Below, in pieces: positions 1 to 5,832 of a stretch of 6,832 nt of DNA (its first letter is position 1; every line of letters begins with the position of its first letter). The stretch comes from an uncultured Collinsella sp. (lineage in GTDB: Bacteria > Actinomycetota > Coriobacteriia > Coriobacteriales > Coriobacteriaceae), in contig CALFGH010000157.1 of the NCBI GenBank assembly GCA_937958315.1, forward strand, positions 1 through 6,832, in the 5' to 3' direction. The notes below the pieces were generated by a model. It ran no database searches and had not been told where the DNA came from. It was given only the letters and a program-made list of their open reading frames with translations. Position numbers and translations under genes: made by a program.

Positions 1-1766
1 TTAGCAGCAGCAGAGCCGCTCACGCCGCGCGCCATCAGCAGTGCCTCGCCCGAGGCCTTCTTTTGGTCCAGTGCCGCACGACCGGCACGCTCAAGCGTGG
101 CGGCGTCATCAAACAGCAGGGCATCGATATCGCCGGCAAGCAGCTGCTCGACCAGGCTCTCGAGTTCACGAGGGGCCTCGAGCACGTCGCCCAGACGACC
201 CGAAACATCATCACCCAGCGCGCCCACCAGACGGCTCACCAGCGGCGAGCTGTCGGCCATGCGGGCATCGAGCTTCTTTTGGCTGGCAAGCTCCGAGCGA
301 ACCTCGGACAGCTTGTTGCGCGCCTCGCTCTCGCGGGCACGCAAGTCTTTAAGGGCTGCACGGGCGACCTCGGTGGCCTCGCGCGCATCGACCTGGGCCT
401 GGCGGGCCTGATCAAGCGCGCCGTCGAGCTCCTCAGCGCGGTCGCGACGGCTCTCGAGCGAGGCCGTGACCTCCTCGAGCTGCTCGTCGATCTGCTCCAG
501 GCGCGAGGCGTACATGTTGTCCTCGACCTCGGCATTGCTCAAAGAGTCCTTCACCTTGGCAAGCTCGAGCGCGGCGTTATCGGCCACACGCTGCACATCG
601 CGCTGCTCGCGCGTGAGCTGCGAAATCTGATTGTCAAGCGCAACGCGACGCTCGTGGAGCTGGGCGGCGGCTGGACCGGCGGCATCAACGTCGTCCTGAG
701 CCTGCATGTGCGCACCGGTCACTTCCTCAAGCTGGGCACGCGCATCCTCGAGCTCCTCGACCACGCGACGGCGCTGATGCTCGGAGCTCGAGATCTGGCC
801 GCGCATGTCTGACAGGCGCGACACCATGTTGTGGCCCTTTTCCTCGAGCAGGCGCATATCTGAGTTAATGCGGCCGACCACGTCTTGCATATGGCGGCGC
901 TGCTCGCCCAGATCGCCCACAAACAGGCCCTTTTCCTCGAGCATGACCTGGAGCTTCTCGAGCTCGCGCTCCTTTTCGCCCAAGCGGTACTGCGCAAGCT
1001 CAAGCTCGGCAGCGCCCTCCTTGGAACGACTCTCCAGGTCGTTCCACTGCGACTGCAGTGAACGAAGCTCGTCGACGGCCAGCATCTGCGTAAGCTCGTT
1101 CGCGCGCGAGGACAGCTCTTTGTACTTGCGCGCGCGATCGACCTGACGCTCCAGCGGCCGCAGCTGACGGGCGATCTCCTTATTGATATCGCGGGCACGG
1201 GTCAGGTGCTCGTCCATCGATTTAATCTTTTTGAGCGCACGCTCCTTGCGGCGCTTGTGCTTGGAGATGCCGGCAGCCTCCTCGATCAGGGCGCGACGCT
1301 CCTCGGGGCGGCTCTGCAAAATGGCGTCGAGCTTGCCCTGGCTGATGATGGAATGCGTATCCTTGCCCAAGCCTGAATCGTGCAGAATGTCCTGAATGTC
1401 CATCAGGCGGCACGGGCTCGAGTTGATGAGGTACTCGCTTTCGCCCGAGCGATACATACGACGGGTGATGGCGACCTCGTCAAAGTCGACGGGCAGCATA
1501 TGGTCCGAGTTATCGAGCACCAGCGTGACCTCGGCGACACCCACCGGCTTGCGCGCCGACGAGCCCGAGAAGATAACGTCCTCCATGGCCTGGCCGCGCA
1601 GCTGCTTGGCGCTCTGCTCACCCAGGACCCACAGAATCGAGTCGGAGATGTTCGATTTTCCCGAGCCGTTGGGACCGACGATGACGGTCAGGCCCGGCTC
1701 AAATGACATATGGGCGCGGTCGGCAAACGACTTGAACCCTTTGAGCGTGAGGGACTTGAGATACAC
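1..1766 (-). CDS. smc: Chromosome segregation protein SMC, N-terminal half
   Basis: 588 codons are visible; the gene runs off the window at position 1, consistent with a family length near 1180. SMC dimers form the ATP-driven condensin ring that organises and segregates the chromosome. The N-terminus VYLKSLTLKGFKSFAD and Walker A GPNGSGKS (31-38) are diagnostic. WVLGEQSAKQLRG, the R-loop region (GESEYLIN, 108-115) and the ISQGKLDAIL/PEERRALIEEAAGI block (141-167) complete the head. A long Glu/Arg/Leu-rich coiled coil runs from about 170 to 505. The hinge starts near 507 (SPLVSRLVGALGDD) and is cut by the edge. The start is GTG with GAGGA shortly upstream, 10 bp after the rnc stop. I checked the reading frame codon by codon over 1-840 and 1381-1440 and in the head N-terminus and found no frameshift. 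ScpA and ScpB are not in the window. Confidence 0.97.
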   Translation of the reverse strand, partial: MYLKSLTLKGFKSFADRAHMSFEPGLTVIVGPNGSGKSNISDSILWVLGEQSAKQLRGQAMEDVIFSGSSARKPVGVAEVTLVLDNSDHMLPVDFDEVAITRRMYRSGESEYLINSSPCRLMDIQDILHDSGLGKDTHSIISQGKLDAILQSRPEERRALIEEAAGISKHKRRKERALKKIKSMDEHLTRARDINKEIARQLRPLERQVDRARKYKELSSRANELTQMLAVDELRSLQSQWNDLESRSKEGAAELELAQYRLGEKERELEKLQVMLEEKGLFVGDLGEQRRHMQDVVGRINSDMRLLEEKGHNMVSRLSDMRGQISSSEHQRRRVVEELEDARAQLEEVTGAHMQAQDDVDAAGPAAAQLHERRVALDNQISQLTREQRDVQRVADNAALELAKVKDSLSNAEVEDNMYASRLEQIDEQLEEVTASLESRRDRAEELDGALDQARQAQVDAREATEVARAALKDLRARESEARNKLSEVRSELASQKKLDARMADSSPLVSRLVGALGDDVSGRLGDVLEAPRELESLVEQLLAGDIDALLFDDAATLERAGRAALDQKKASGEALLMARGVSGSAAA

Positions 1767-1776
1767 GGTTCCTCGC

Positions 1777-2502
1777 TTAGACAGGCTTCTTGTTGAGAAT
1801 CACGCCGTTGGTGGTGTAGCCCATGCGGTCGAGCGCCTCGAGCGCAGCGGCCGCCTCGGCCTCCTTCTTGGAGGAACCGGTGCCGCGACCCTGGCGAATA
1901 CCGTCGATGAGCACCACAGCGGTAAAGGTGGGCGCATGCGCGGGGCCCTCGGAGCCGACCAGCTTATACGCGGGAGGCTCGTGGCCGTCGGCCTGCACGC
2001 ACTCCTGCAAAAACGACTTGGGGTTCGCAGGATGTTCGGCACGCTCGGAAGCCAGGTGCGGCTTAAGCGTACGGTGAATGAACTCCGCCGCGGCATCCCA
2101 GCCGGCATCCAGGTACAGCGCACCTACGAGCGACTCATAGACGTTCTCGAGCGCCGAGTGCAGACCGCGGGCGCCGGTACCGGTCTCGGAGGCGCCAAAG
2201 ATGATGATGTCGTCGATACCCAGCTCGTGCGACACCTCGGACAGCGTGGCGCCCGAGACAAGGGATACCTTCAGGCGTGTGAGCTTGCCCTCGTCAAACT
2301 CGGGATAGGACTCAAAGAGCGAACGGGCCACCACTGCGCCCAAAATGGAATCGCCCAAAAACTCAAGGCGCTCATAGCTGGCAGAGACCGGCTGGCCCTC
2401 GACGGCCGAGGGATGCGTAAGCGCCGCGCGCAGCAGGACCTTATTATTGAACTCATGGCCCAGAATCTCCTGGGCACGCGTGAGTCGTTCAGACAAAGCC
2501 AA
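1777..2502 (-). CDS. rnc: Ribonuclease III
   Basis: The 241-residue RNase III cuts double-stranded RNA, notably in rRNA precursors and structured mRNAs. The catalytic domain has the signature YERLEFLGDSILG (43-55), with E47 and D51 matching E. coli E41 and D45. The second metal-binding site is ENVYESLVGALYLD (119-132): E123 matches E. coli E117, but N120 replaces the aspartate equivalent to D114. The double-stranded RNA binding domain begins near NPKSFLQE (about 160) and contains GTGSSKKEAEAAAA. Length is normal. The start is TTG, three bases after the acpP stop, with AAGGAGG eight bases upstream. smc follows after 10 bp. Intact apart from the N120 substitution. Confidence 0.96.
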   Translation of the reverse strand: MALSERLTRAQEILGHEFNNKVLLRAALTHPSAVEGQPVSASYERLEFLGDSILGAVVARSLFESYPEFDEGKLTRLKVSLVSGATLSEVSHELGIDDIIIFGASETGTGARGLHSALENVYESLVGALYLDAGWDAAAEFIHRTLKPHLASERAEHPANPKSFLQECVQADGHEPPAYKLVGSEGPAHAPTFTAVVLIDGIRQGRGTGSSKKEAEAAAALEALDRMGYTTNGVILNKKPV

Positions 2503-2505
2503 GAC

Positions 2506-2748
2506 TTAGGCCTCCTTGGCGTTTTCGATCGCGTCGACGGCGTCGGCGACGGAGTTGAGCGACAGCAGGGTCTCGTCATCGATCTCGAGGTCGAACTCGT
2601 CCTCGATGGCCGTCACCAGCTGCAGACGCTCGAGCGAATCGGCATCGAGATCGTCAAAAGTGGTCTCGTCGCTAATGTCGGCGACATCGACGCCCAGCAC
2701 GTCAGCGGCGATTTCGGCGATCTTATCGAAGATTTCGGAGCGGTCCAT
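2506..2748 (-). CDS. acpP: Acyl carrier protein
   Basis: The 80-residue acidic four-helix protein carries growing acyl chains on a 4'-phosphopantetheine arm. The arm attaches at Ser38 in the motif DADSL (35-39). Length, acidity (about a third Asp plus Glu) and the EDEFDLEIDD segment are typical of fatty-acid ACPs. The recognition helix after the serine reads SLERLQLV, where the common form is SLDxVELV, so some partner-contact positions differ. The start ATG has AGAGGA six bases upstream. The position between plsX and rnc-smc matches the conserved acpP-rnc-smc order of many bacteria and supports the housekeeping ACP over a polyketide carrier protein. The last codons hold the ribosome binding site of rnc. 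Confidence 0.96.
   Translation of the reverse strand: MDRSEIFDKIAEIAADVLGVDVADISDETTFDDLDADSLERLQLVTAIEDEFDLEIDDETLLSLNSVADAVDAIENAKEA
2511..2517 (-). promoter_or_regulatory. rnc ribosome binding site inside acpP
   Basis: AAGGAGG overlaps the codons for the last Lys-Glu-Ala of ACP. It is eight bases before the TTG used as the rnc start, ideal spacing for that codon. A second in-frame TTG six bases further on is less well placed. Confidence 0.75.
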
Positions 2749-2790
2749 AGCGCTTCCTCTCGTATGTCATGGAACACAACGCAACACGGC

Positions 2791-2822
2791 AATCGGGGCC
2801 GCATTGAAATACGGCTCCGATT
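2791..2822 (-). repeat. 15-bp inverted repeat in the acpP leader
   Basis: The minus strand reads AATCGGAGCCGTATT, two bases, then AATGCGGCCCCGATT. The arms pair along their length except for one A-C mismatch and one G-U pair; as RNA this is a stable hairpin with a four-base loop. No T run follows on either strand, so it is not an ordinary terminator. It lies 42 bp before the acpP start. It could be a protein-binding operator, a leader hairpin, or an RNase III processing site. Confidence 0.75.
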
Positions 2823-2825
2823 CTA
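2820..2825 (-). promoter_or_regulatory. Candidate -10 box of an acpP-rnc-smc promoter
   Basis: TAGAAT (five of six consensus matches) overlaps the first three bases of the inverted repeat. A start would fall near 2813, inside the repeat. The -35 position (GGCTCA at 17-bp spacing) is a poor match, so this is tentative. If correct, the repeat would cover the start site like an operator. Confidence 0.3.
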
Positions 2826-2862
2826 CCCCACACGGTACAGGTTGAGCCACGTAACGGGGCTC

Positions 2863-3882
2863 TTATAAAACGATACCGTCCATGGAATTGGCAACGTCCT
2901 GGACAAGACCGGCACGTACGGCCTGGGCCGCGGCAAGCGTACCGTTCTTGACGGCCTCGACCGACGTGGCACCGTGGCCGATCAACACGACGCCGCGCAG
3001 GCCCAGCAGGATCGCGCCGCCCTTGGCGTCGCCCGAAAGCTTGGCCTTAATCTCGCGCATCTGCTTTTTGATGAGCAGCGCGGCGATCTTGGTGCCGAGC
3101 GAGAACATAAAGGCGCCTTTGAGCTCCTGAAGCAAAAACTTGGCAGCGCCCTCGGTGGCCTTGAGCGCAATGTTGCCTGACATGCCGTCGGCGACCACGA
3201 CGTCAAAATTGCCCGACGTAAGATCGGTGCCCTCGCAGTTGCCCACAAAGCCGGGAACCGCGGCCCTCATGGCCGGGAAGCACGACTTGGTAAAGTTAGA
3301 GCCCTTCTCGTCCTCGGTGCCGTTGGCAAGCAGACCCACGCGAGGATGCTCAATGCCCAAAACCACGCGGGCATAGGCCGCGCCCATCTGGGCGAAGCGC
3401 ACCATGTCGTCCACCGTGACATCGGGGTTGGCGCCCATATCGCACAGCACCGTCAGGCCGCCGGCGCGATTGGGCAGTGCGTTGGTAAGGCACGGACGGA
3501 CCGGCTGCTTCTTGCCCTCTGCCAAATACCTAAACGGCGTGACGTAGGCCGTGGCGGCAGCGGTCATGGCACCGGTCGAGCCGGCCGAGAAAAACGCGTC
3601 CGCATTGCCCTTCTTAATGGCACGGCACGCAAGCACGATCGAGGACTTGCGCTTGGTCATCACGGCGCGGATGGGATCGTCCTCCATGCTGATGACATCG
3701 GGGGCCTCCAAGGCCTCCACGCGGGCATGCGCTGCGGCAAAGGGGTTGACGATTTCGGCGGGACCGACGGCCAAGACCTCGATCTCGGGATCTGCCGCAA
3801 GCGCAGCCTCGATACCATCGAGGACAACCTGGGGCTTCTCGTCTCCGCCCACAACGTCTACACAAACGCGAACGTTACTCAT
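2863..3882 (-). CDS. plsX: Phosphate acyltransferase PlsX
   Basis: The 339-residue PlsX converts acyl-ACP and phosphate into acyl-phosphate, the acyl donor used by PlsY to start phospholipid synthesis; it acts at the inner face of the membrane. Family landmarks are the N-terminal VDVVGGDEKP (residues 8-17; usually VDAMGGDxAP), SAGSTGA (99-105), CDMGAN (147-152), RVGLLANGTEDEKG (181-194), VVADGMSGN (229-237) and the C-terminal GLRGVVLIGHGAT (294-306; usually ending HGSS). Length is normal for the family. The start is the second of two nearby ATGs: AAGGAG is eight bases upstream of it but only three from the first, and the first opens only ATG-AAA-TGA. It follows rpmF across a terminator and precedes acpP, whose product is part of its substrate. 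Confidence 0.96.
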   Translation of the reverse strand: MSNVRVCVDVVGGDEKPQVVLDGIEAALAADPEIEVLAVGPAEIVNPFAAAHARVEALEAPDVISMEDDPIRAVMTKRKSSIVLACRAIKKGNADAFFSAGSTGAMTAAATAYVTPFRYLAEGKKQPVRPCLTNALPNRAGGLTVLCDMGANPDVTVDDMVRFAQMGAAYARVVLGIEHPRVGLLANGTEDEKGSNFTKSCFPAMRAAVPGFVGNCEGTDLTSGNFDVVVADGMSGNIALKATEGAAKFLLQELKGAFMFSLGTKIAALLIKKQMREIKAKLSGDAKGGAILLGLRGVVLIGHGATSVEAVKNGTLAAAQAVRAGLVQDVANSMDGIVL

Positions 3883-3898
3883 TTCATATGCTCCTTAT

Positions 3899-3930
3899 AC
3901 AAAAATGGCCGACTCATTGAGCCGGCCATT
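3899..3930 (-). terminator. Intrinsic terminator between rpmF and plsX
   Basis: On the minus strand AATGGCCGGCTC is followed by a three-base loop and GAGTCGGCCATT. This is a 12-bp stem with one G-U pair, running straight into five T. It is the clearest factor-independent terminator in the window. It has no T run on the plus-strand side, so it acts in the direction of rpmF. Its T run ends only 18 nt before the plsX start codon. A second small inverted repeat (GTTCCA/TGGAAC, 3934-3947) lies just upstream and might offer an alternative fold. Confidence 0.8.
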
Positions 3931-3961
3931 GTGGTTCCAGTTGGAACGGCATCGCATCCAG

Positions 3962-3967
3962 AGTATA
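3962..3967 (-). promoter_or_regulatory. Candidate -10 box upstream of plsX
   Basis: TATACT (five of six consensus matches) directly follows the rpmF stop codon. No convincing -35 hexamer lies at normal spacing; the sequence 17 nt upstream is AGGTTA. If used, the transcript would start near 3955 and carry the terminator hairpin in its leader, making it an attenuator for plsX. Confidence 0.2.
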
Positions 3968-3970
3968 CAG

Positions 3971-4150
3971 TTACTCGGTAACGATAACCTCGCGGTCCTT
4001 GTAGAAACCGCAGCTGGGGCACACGTGGTGCGGGAGCTTAACAGCGCCGCAACGGGGGCACGTGGACTGAGCCGCAGCCGAGATCTTCATGTTGGCGGAA
4101 CGGCGGGTATGGGTGCGGATACGACCCTGCTTTTGTTTAGGTACGGGCAT
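3971..4150 (-). CDS. rpmF: 50S ribosomal protein L32 (bL32)
   Basis: The 59-residue bL32 is a small basic protein of the large ribosomal subunit. It begins with the family-typical MPVPKQKQGRIRTHTRRSAN. It carries a complete zinc ribbon, CPRC (C31, C34) and CPSC (C44, C47), so this is the zinc-binding form rather than the cysteine-free paralogue made under zinc starvation in some bacteria. HHVC before the second cysteine pair and GFYKDREV after it are also standard. Length is normal. The gene follows the DUF177 gene and precedes plsX, the same order as in Escherichia coli and many other bacteria. A strong terminator-like hairpin follows 40 bp after its stop codon. Confidence 0.97.
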   Translation of the reverse strand: MPVPKQKQGRIRTHTRRSANMKISAAAQSTCPRCGAVKLPHHVCPSCGFYKDREVIVTE

Positions 4151-4214
4151 AGTGACCTTCCTTATGAACTATCCAGTGTGGCGATTACGCGCAAGTAGCG
4201 ATACTACCACAGTT
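4151..4214 (-). promoter_or_regulatory. rpmF leader: ribosome binding site and possible weak promoter
   Basis: AGGAAGG lies five bases before the rpmF ATG and is a good ribosome binding site. The end of the DUF177 gene contains TTGACG (a five-of-six match to a -35 box), but the spaced hexamer 16 nt downstream, TATCGC, is a poor -10 box. A separate rpmF promoter is possible but weakly supported; read-through from the DUF177 gene is the simpler view. Confidence 0.3.
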
Positions 4215-4769
4215 TTACTCGTCAAGCTTGAGATTCTTTAATGCTGCAAATGGATTTTCCGTGGCAGCAGCCCATTCGGCCTCCGCCTGGGCGGCGCAAT
4301 CGCATTGCTCGACGTTGAGATTGATGCCGCAGGTGGGGCAAAGACCGCGGCAATCGGGCTTGCACAGGACGACGAACGGCGTGTCCATGACGACCGCGTC
4401 GTTGATGGGCTCGCCCAGATCGACAATGCGATCCTCGCCCAGGAGCTCGTAGCCGTCTTCGTAGGCCTCGGGGTCCTCGGGCTCGTTAAAGAGGTAGAAC
4501 TCCTCGATCTCGCCTGCGATATCAAACGATGCGGGCTCCAGGCAGCGATCGCACTCGCCGGTGGCGTGAGCGCGGACCATGCCCGAAAGCAGAACACCGG
4601 TACCGGCGTTGGTAAAGACCACGTCGTAGGAAATGCCGTCCTGCAGCTGGTACTCCTTCTCGCCCACCGTGTAGGTGACGACATCGACCTTGCCGGTCAG
4701 CGGATAAGAGTCTCCGGGAAACTCGAGCTGCTCGGAAAGATCGACGGTTACGCTCGGGAACTCAGCCAT
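4215..4769 (-). CDS. yceD: DUF177/YceD family protein with cysteine clusters
   Basis: This 184-residue member of the DUF177 (YceD) family is an almost invariant upstream neighbour of rpmF. The family is linked to large-subunit rRNA or ribosome assembly in bacteria and plastids, but no reaction is established. Family marks are the central CDRCLEP (C73, C76) and the C-terminal LCKPDCRGLCPTCGINLN, which together with the following CDC carries C136, C140, C144, C147, C156 and C158. Their spacing suggests a metal-binding knuckle, probably for zinc (inference). The start chosen is the ATG whose A is the last base of the preceding gene's stop (TAATG). There is no strong Shine-Dalgarno, so translation probably depends on coupling to the upstream gene. 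A longer reading to 4820 only re-reads the end of that gene. It is followed 64 bp later by rpmF. Confidence 0.9.
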   Translation of the reverse strand: MAEFPSVTVDLSEQLEFPGDSYPLTGKVDVVTYTVGEKEYQLQDGISYDVVFTNAGTGVLLSGMVRAHATGECDRCLEPASFDIAGEIEEFYLFNEPEDPEAYEDGYELLGEDRIVDLGEPINDAVVMDTPFVVLCKPDCRGLCPTCGINLNVEQCDCAAQAEAEWAAATENPFAALKNLKLDE

Positions 4770-5266
4770 TACCACTGACCGTTCTGCTGGGCGGCGCCCT
4801 CGTTGAGCTGCTGACGGCAACGAGTGACGGTGCCGGTCAGACTCTTAAGGTTCTCCTCGAGGTGCGTAAAGACCTGCTCGGCGTAATCCTCGGCGGCATA
4901 ACGCGTCTCGCGCTCGTACTGCTGGGCACGGTCGCGGATGTCGTCAGCCTGCTGCTGGGCTAAGCGGACGATCTCCTGCTCACCGGCAATGGTGAGCGCC
5001 TGCTGCTGAGCATCGGCAATGATGGAATCGGCCTGTGCGGCGGCGGAGGCCATAAGCTCCTCGCGCTCTTTGAGGATACGGCGGGACTTCTGCCACTCCT
5101 CGGGATAGCTCATGCGGATCTCATCGAGGATGTTAAAGAAGACGTCGGCGTCGATAACCTTCATCTGGGCGTTCTTGCCGAACGGCGTCTTAGCCTCTTC
5201 GATGAGCCCCTCGAGCTCGTCGACAAGACTCACGATCCTGTCGCCAGGAAAATTCTCGCCCGGCAT
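4769..5266 (-). CDS. SepIVA/DivIVA-like coiled-coil cell-division protein
   Basis: The predicted product has 165 residues. Residues 10-55 form a structured N-terminal part (RIVSLVDELEGLIEEA, then a DVFFNILDEIRMSYPEEW block). This resembles the N-terminus of mycobacterial SepIVA (Rv2927c), as I recall it, with its LDELxxIVEEA and DVLELIDDIKxAIPxE pattern. Residues 60-135 are an Ala/Gln/Glu-rich, probably coiled-coil helix. The C-terminal block (YAEQVFTHLEENLKSLTG, 128-145) matches the end of that family. No signal peptide or membrane segment is visible. SepIVA and DivIVA proteins act at the septum or pole in cell division and envelope growth; such a role here is inferred. In mycobacteria the same gene is next to a DUF177 gene and near rnc, as it is here. 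The stop TAA shares its last base with the ATG of the DUF177 gene. ATP synthase subunit b-like annotations arise from the coiled coil and are unlikely to be correct. Confidence 0.75.
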   Translation of the reverse strand: MPGENFPGDRIVSLVDELEGLIEEAKTPFGKNAQMKVIDADVFFNILDEIRMSYPEEWQKSRRILKEREELMASAAAQADSIIADAQQQALTIAGEQEIVRLAQQQADDIRDRAQQYERETRYAAEDYAEQVFTHLEENLKSLTGTVTRCRQQLNEGAAQQNGQW

Positions 5267-5334
5267 CCGGTCTCCTTTCATAGGTAACATATCATCGTGT
5301 TAGTTTACCACATGCCACCAGGCAATAAAAAACG
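5267..5334 (-). promoter_or_regulatory. AT-rich gap with candidate promoter for the SepIVA-like/DUF177/rpmF genes
   Basis: This is the only gap between recG and the SepIVA-like gene. Immediately after the coaD stop the minus strand reads a run of six T followed by ATT, the most AT-rich spot nearby. A TGG-TAAACT sequence (5302-5310) looks like an extended -10 box, with a weak TTTATT at -35 spacing of about 16. This would place a start near 5295 and a leader of about 30 nt ending in AAAGGAG before the gene. The boxes are weak matches, so the call rests mainly on position and composition. Confidence 0.3.
5272..5278 (-). promoter_or_regulatory. Ribosome binding site that sets the SepIVA-like gene start
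   Basis: AAAGGAG sits five bases before the ATG at 5266. An in-frame ATG at 5290 lies upstream of this site and has no comparable site of its own, so the shorter start is preferred. Confidence 0.75.
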
Positions 5335-5832
5335 TCACGAAAAGCGATGTTTGAGCGCTTCGACCACGTTGGGCGGCACAAACGTCGACACGTCGCTGCC
5401 AAGCGACGCGATCTGGCGCACCACCGAACTCGAGATATAGCCGTACTGCGGAGCACTCATGACAAAGATGGACTCCAGCTCGCTATCCAGGCGATAGTTG
5501 AGGTCTGCCTGCTGCAACTCGTACTCAAAGTCGGTCATGGCGCGCAGACCCTTAACGACGGCACCCGACCTCTGTTCACGTGCAAAGTCGACCAGCAGGC
5601 CAGTGAAGGGCAGTACCTCGACGCCGTCCAAATCACCGAGAGCCTCGCGGGCCAGCGCCACGCGCTCGTCGAGCATAAAGGTGGTACCCACGCCGTTTTT
5701 ACCCTGCGATTCGGCCACGGCGACGATCACGCTGGGAAAGATACGGCGAGCTCGGCGGATCACGTCGATATGGCCAAAGGTGATGGGATCGAAGGTGCCC
5801 GGGACGATTACGCGGTTGATGGTGTCATTCAT
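5335..5832 (-). CDS. coaD: Pantetheine-phosphate adenylyltransferase (PPAT)
   Basis: The 165-residue CoaD catalyses the penultimate step of coenzyme A synthesis: 4'-phosphopantetheine plus ATP gives dephospho-CoA and pyrophosphate. The nucleotidyltransferase signature PGTFDPITFGH spans residues 11-21, with the TxGH motif at T18-H21. GLRAMTDFEYE (95-105) carries the conserved substrate-binding arginine. The C-terminal ISSSVVR motif is at 133-139, followed by FVPPNV. The length matches the usual 155-170. The start ATG lies within the end of rsmD (8-nt overlap), with a GGAGG six bases upstream. An in-frame extension to 6084 is rejected because it reads through rsmD in another frame and adds no family sequence. 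CoA made here is the donor of the phosphopantetheine placed on the ACP encoded further along. Confidence 0.97.
   Translation of the reverse strand: MNDTINRVIVPGTFDPITFGHIDVIRRARRIFPSVIVAVAESQGKNGVGTTFMLDERVALAREALGDLDGVEVLPFTGLLVDFAREQRSGAVVKGLRAMTDFEYELQQADLNYRLDSELESIFVMSAPQYGYISSSVVRQIASLGSDVSTFVPPNVVEALKHRFS

Noticed and set aside
63..812. A 249-codon plus-strand open frame antisense to smc
   Set aside because: The opposite strand encodes the SMC coiled coil in a continuous, family-consistent frame. Leu-rich antisense frames are expected opposite Glu/Lys-rich helices.
2844..2862. GAGCC/GGCTC inverted repeat directly after the plsX stop as a terminator
   Set aside because: The stem is only 5 bp with a 9-base loop and no T run follows. 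It may be chance.
1396..2868. A 490-codon plus-strand open frame antisense to smc, rnc and acpP
   Set aside because: It crosses three well-identified minus-strand genes and two gaps, resembles no family I know, and is the usual antisense shadow of GC-rich coding sequence.
3879..3887. Two-codon upstream frame ATG-AAA-TGA overlapping the plsX start
   Set aside because: The Shine-Dalgarno is only three bases from its ATG, too close for efficient use, so a regulatory role is not supported.
3346..3981. Plus-strand open frame antisense to plsX and the end of rpmF
   Set aside because: It overlaps PlsX and the terminator, and its Gly/His-rich product looks like antisense translation with no recognisable domain.
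4769..4820. Longer N-terminus for the DUF177 protein
   Set aside because: The extra 17 residues re-read the end of the SepIVA-like gene in another frame. The TAATG overlap and family N-terminus favour the start at 4769.
5324..5362. T6 run after the coaD stop as an intrinsic terminator
   Set aside because: The only stem before it (about 6 bp with one G-U pair, 9-base loop) is weak and separated from the T run by several bases. The T run is better explained as AT-rich promoter sequence, itself uncertain.
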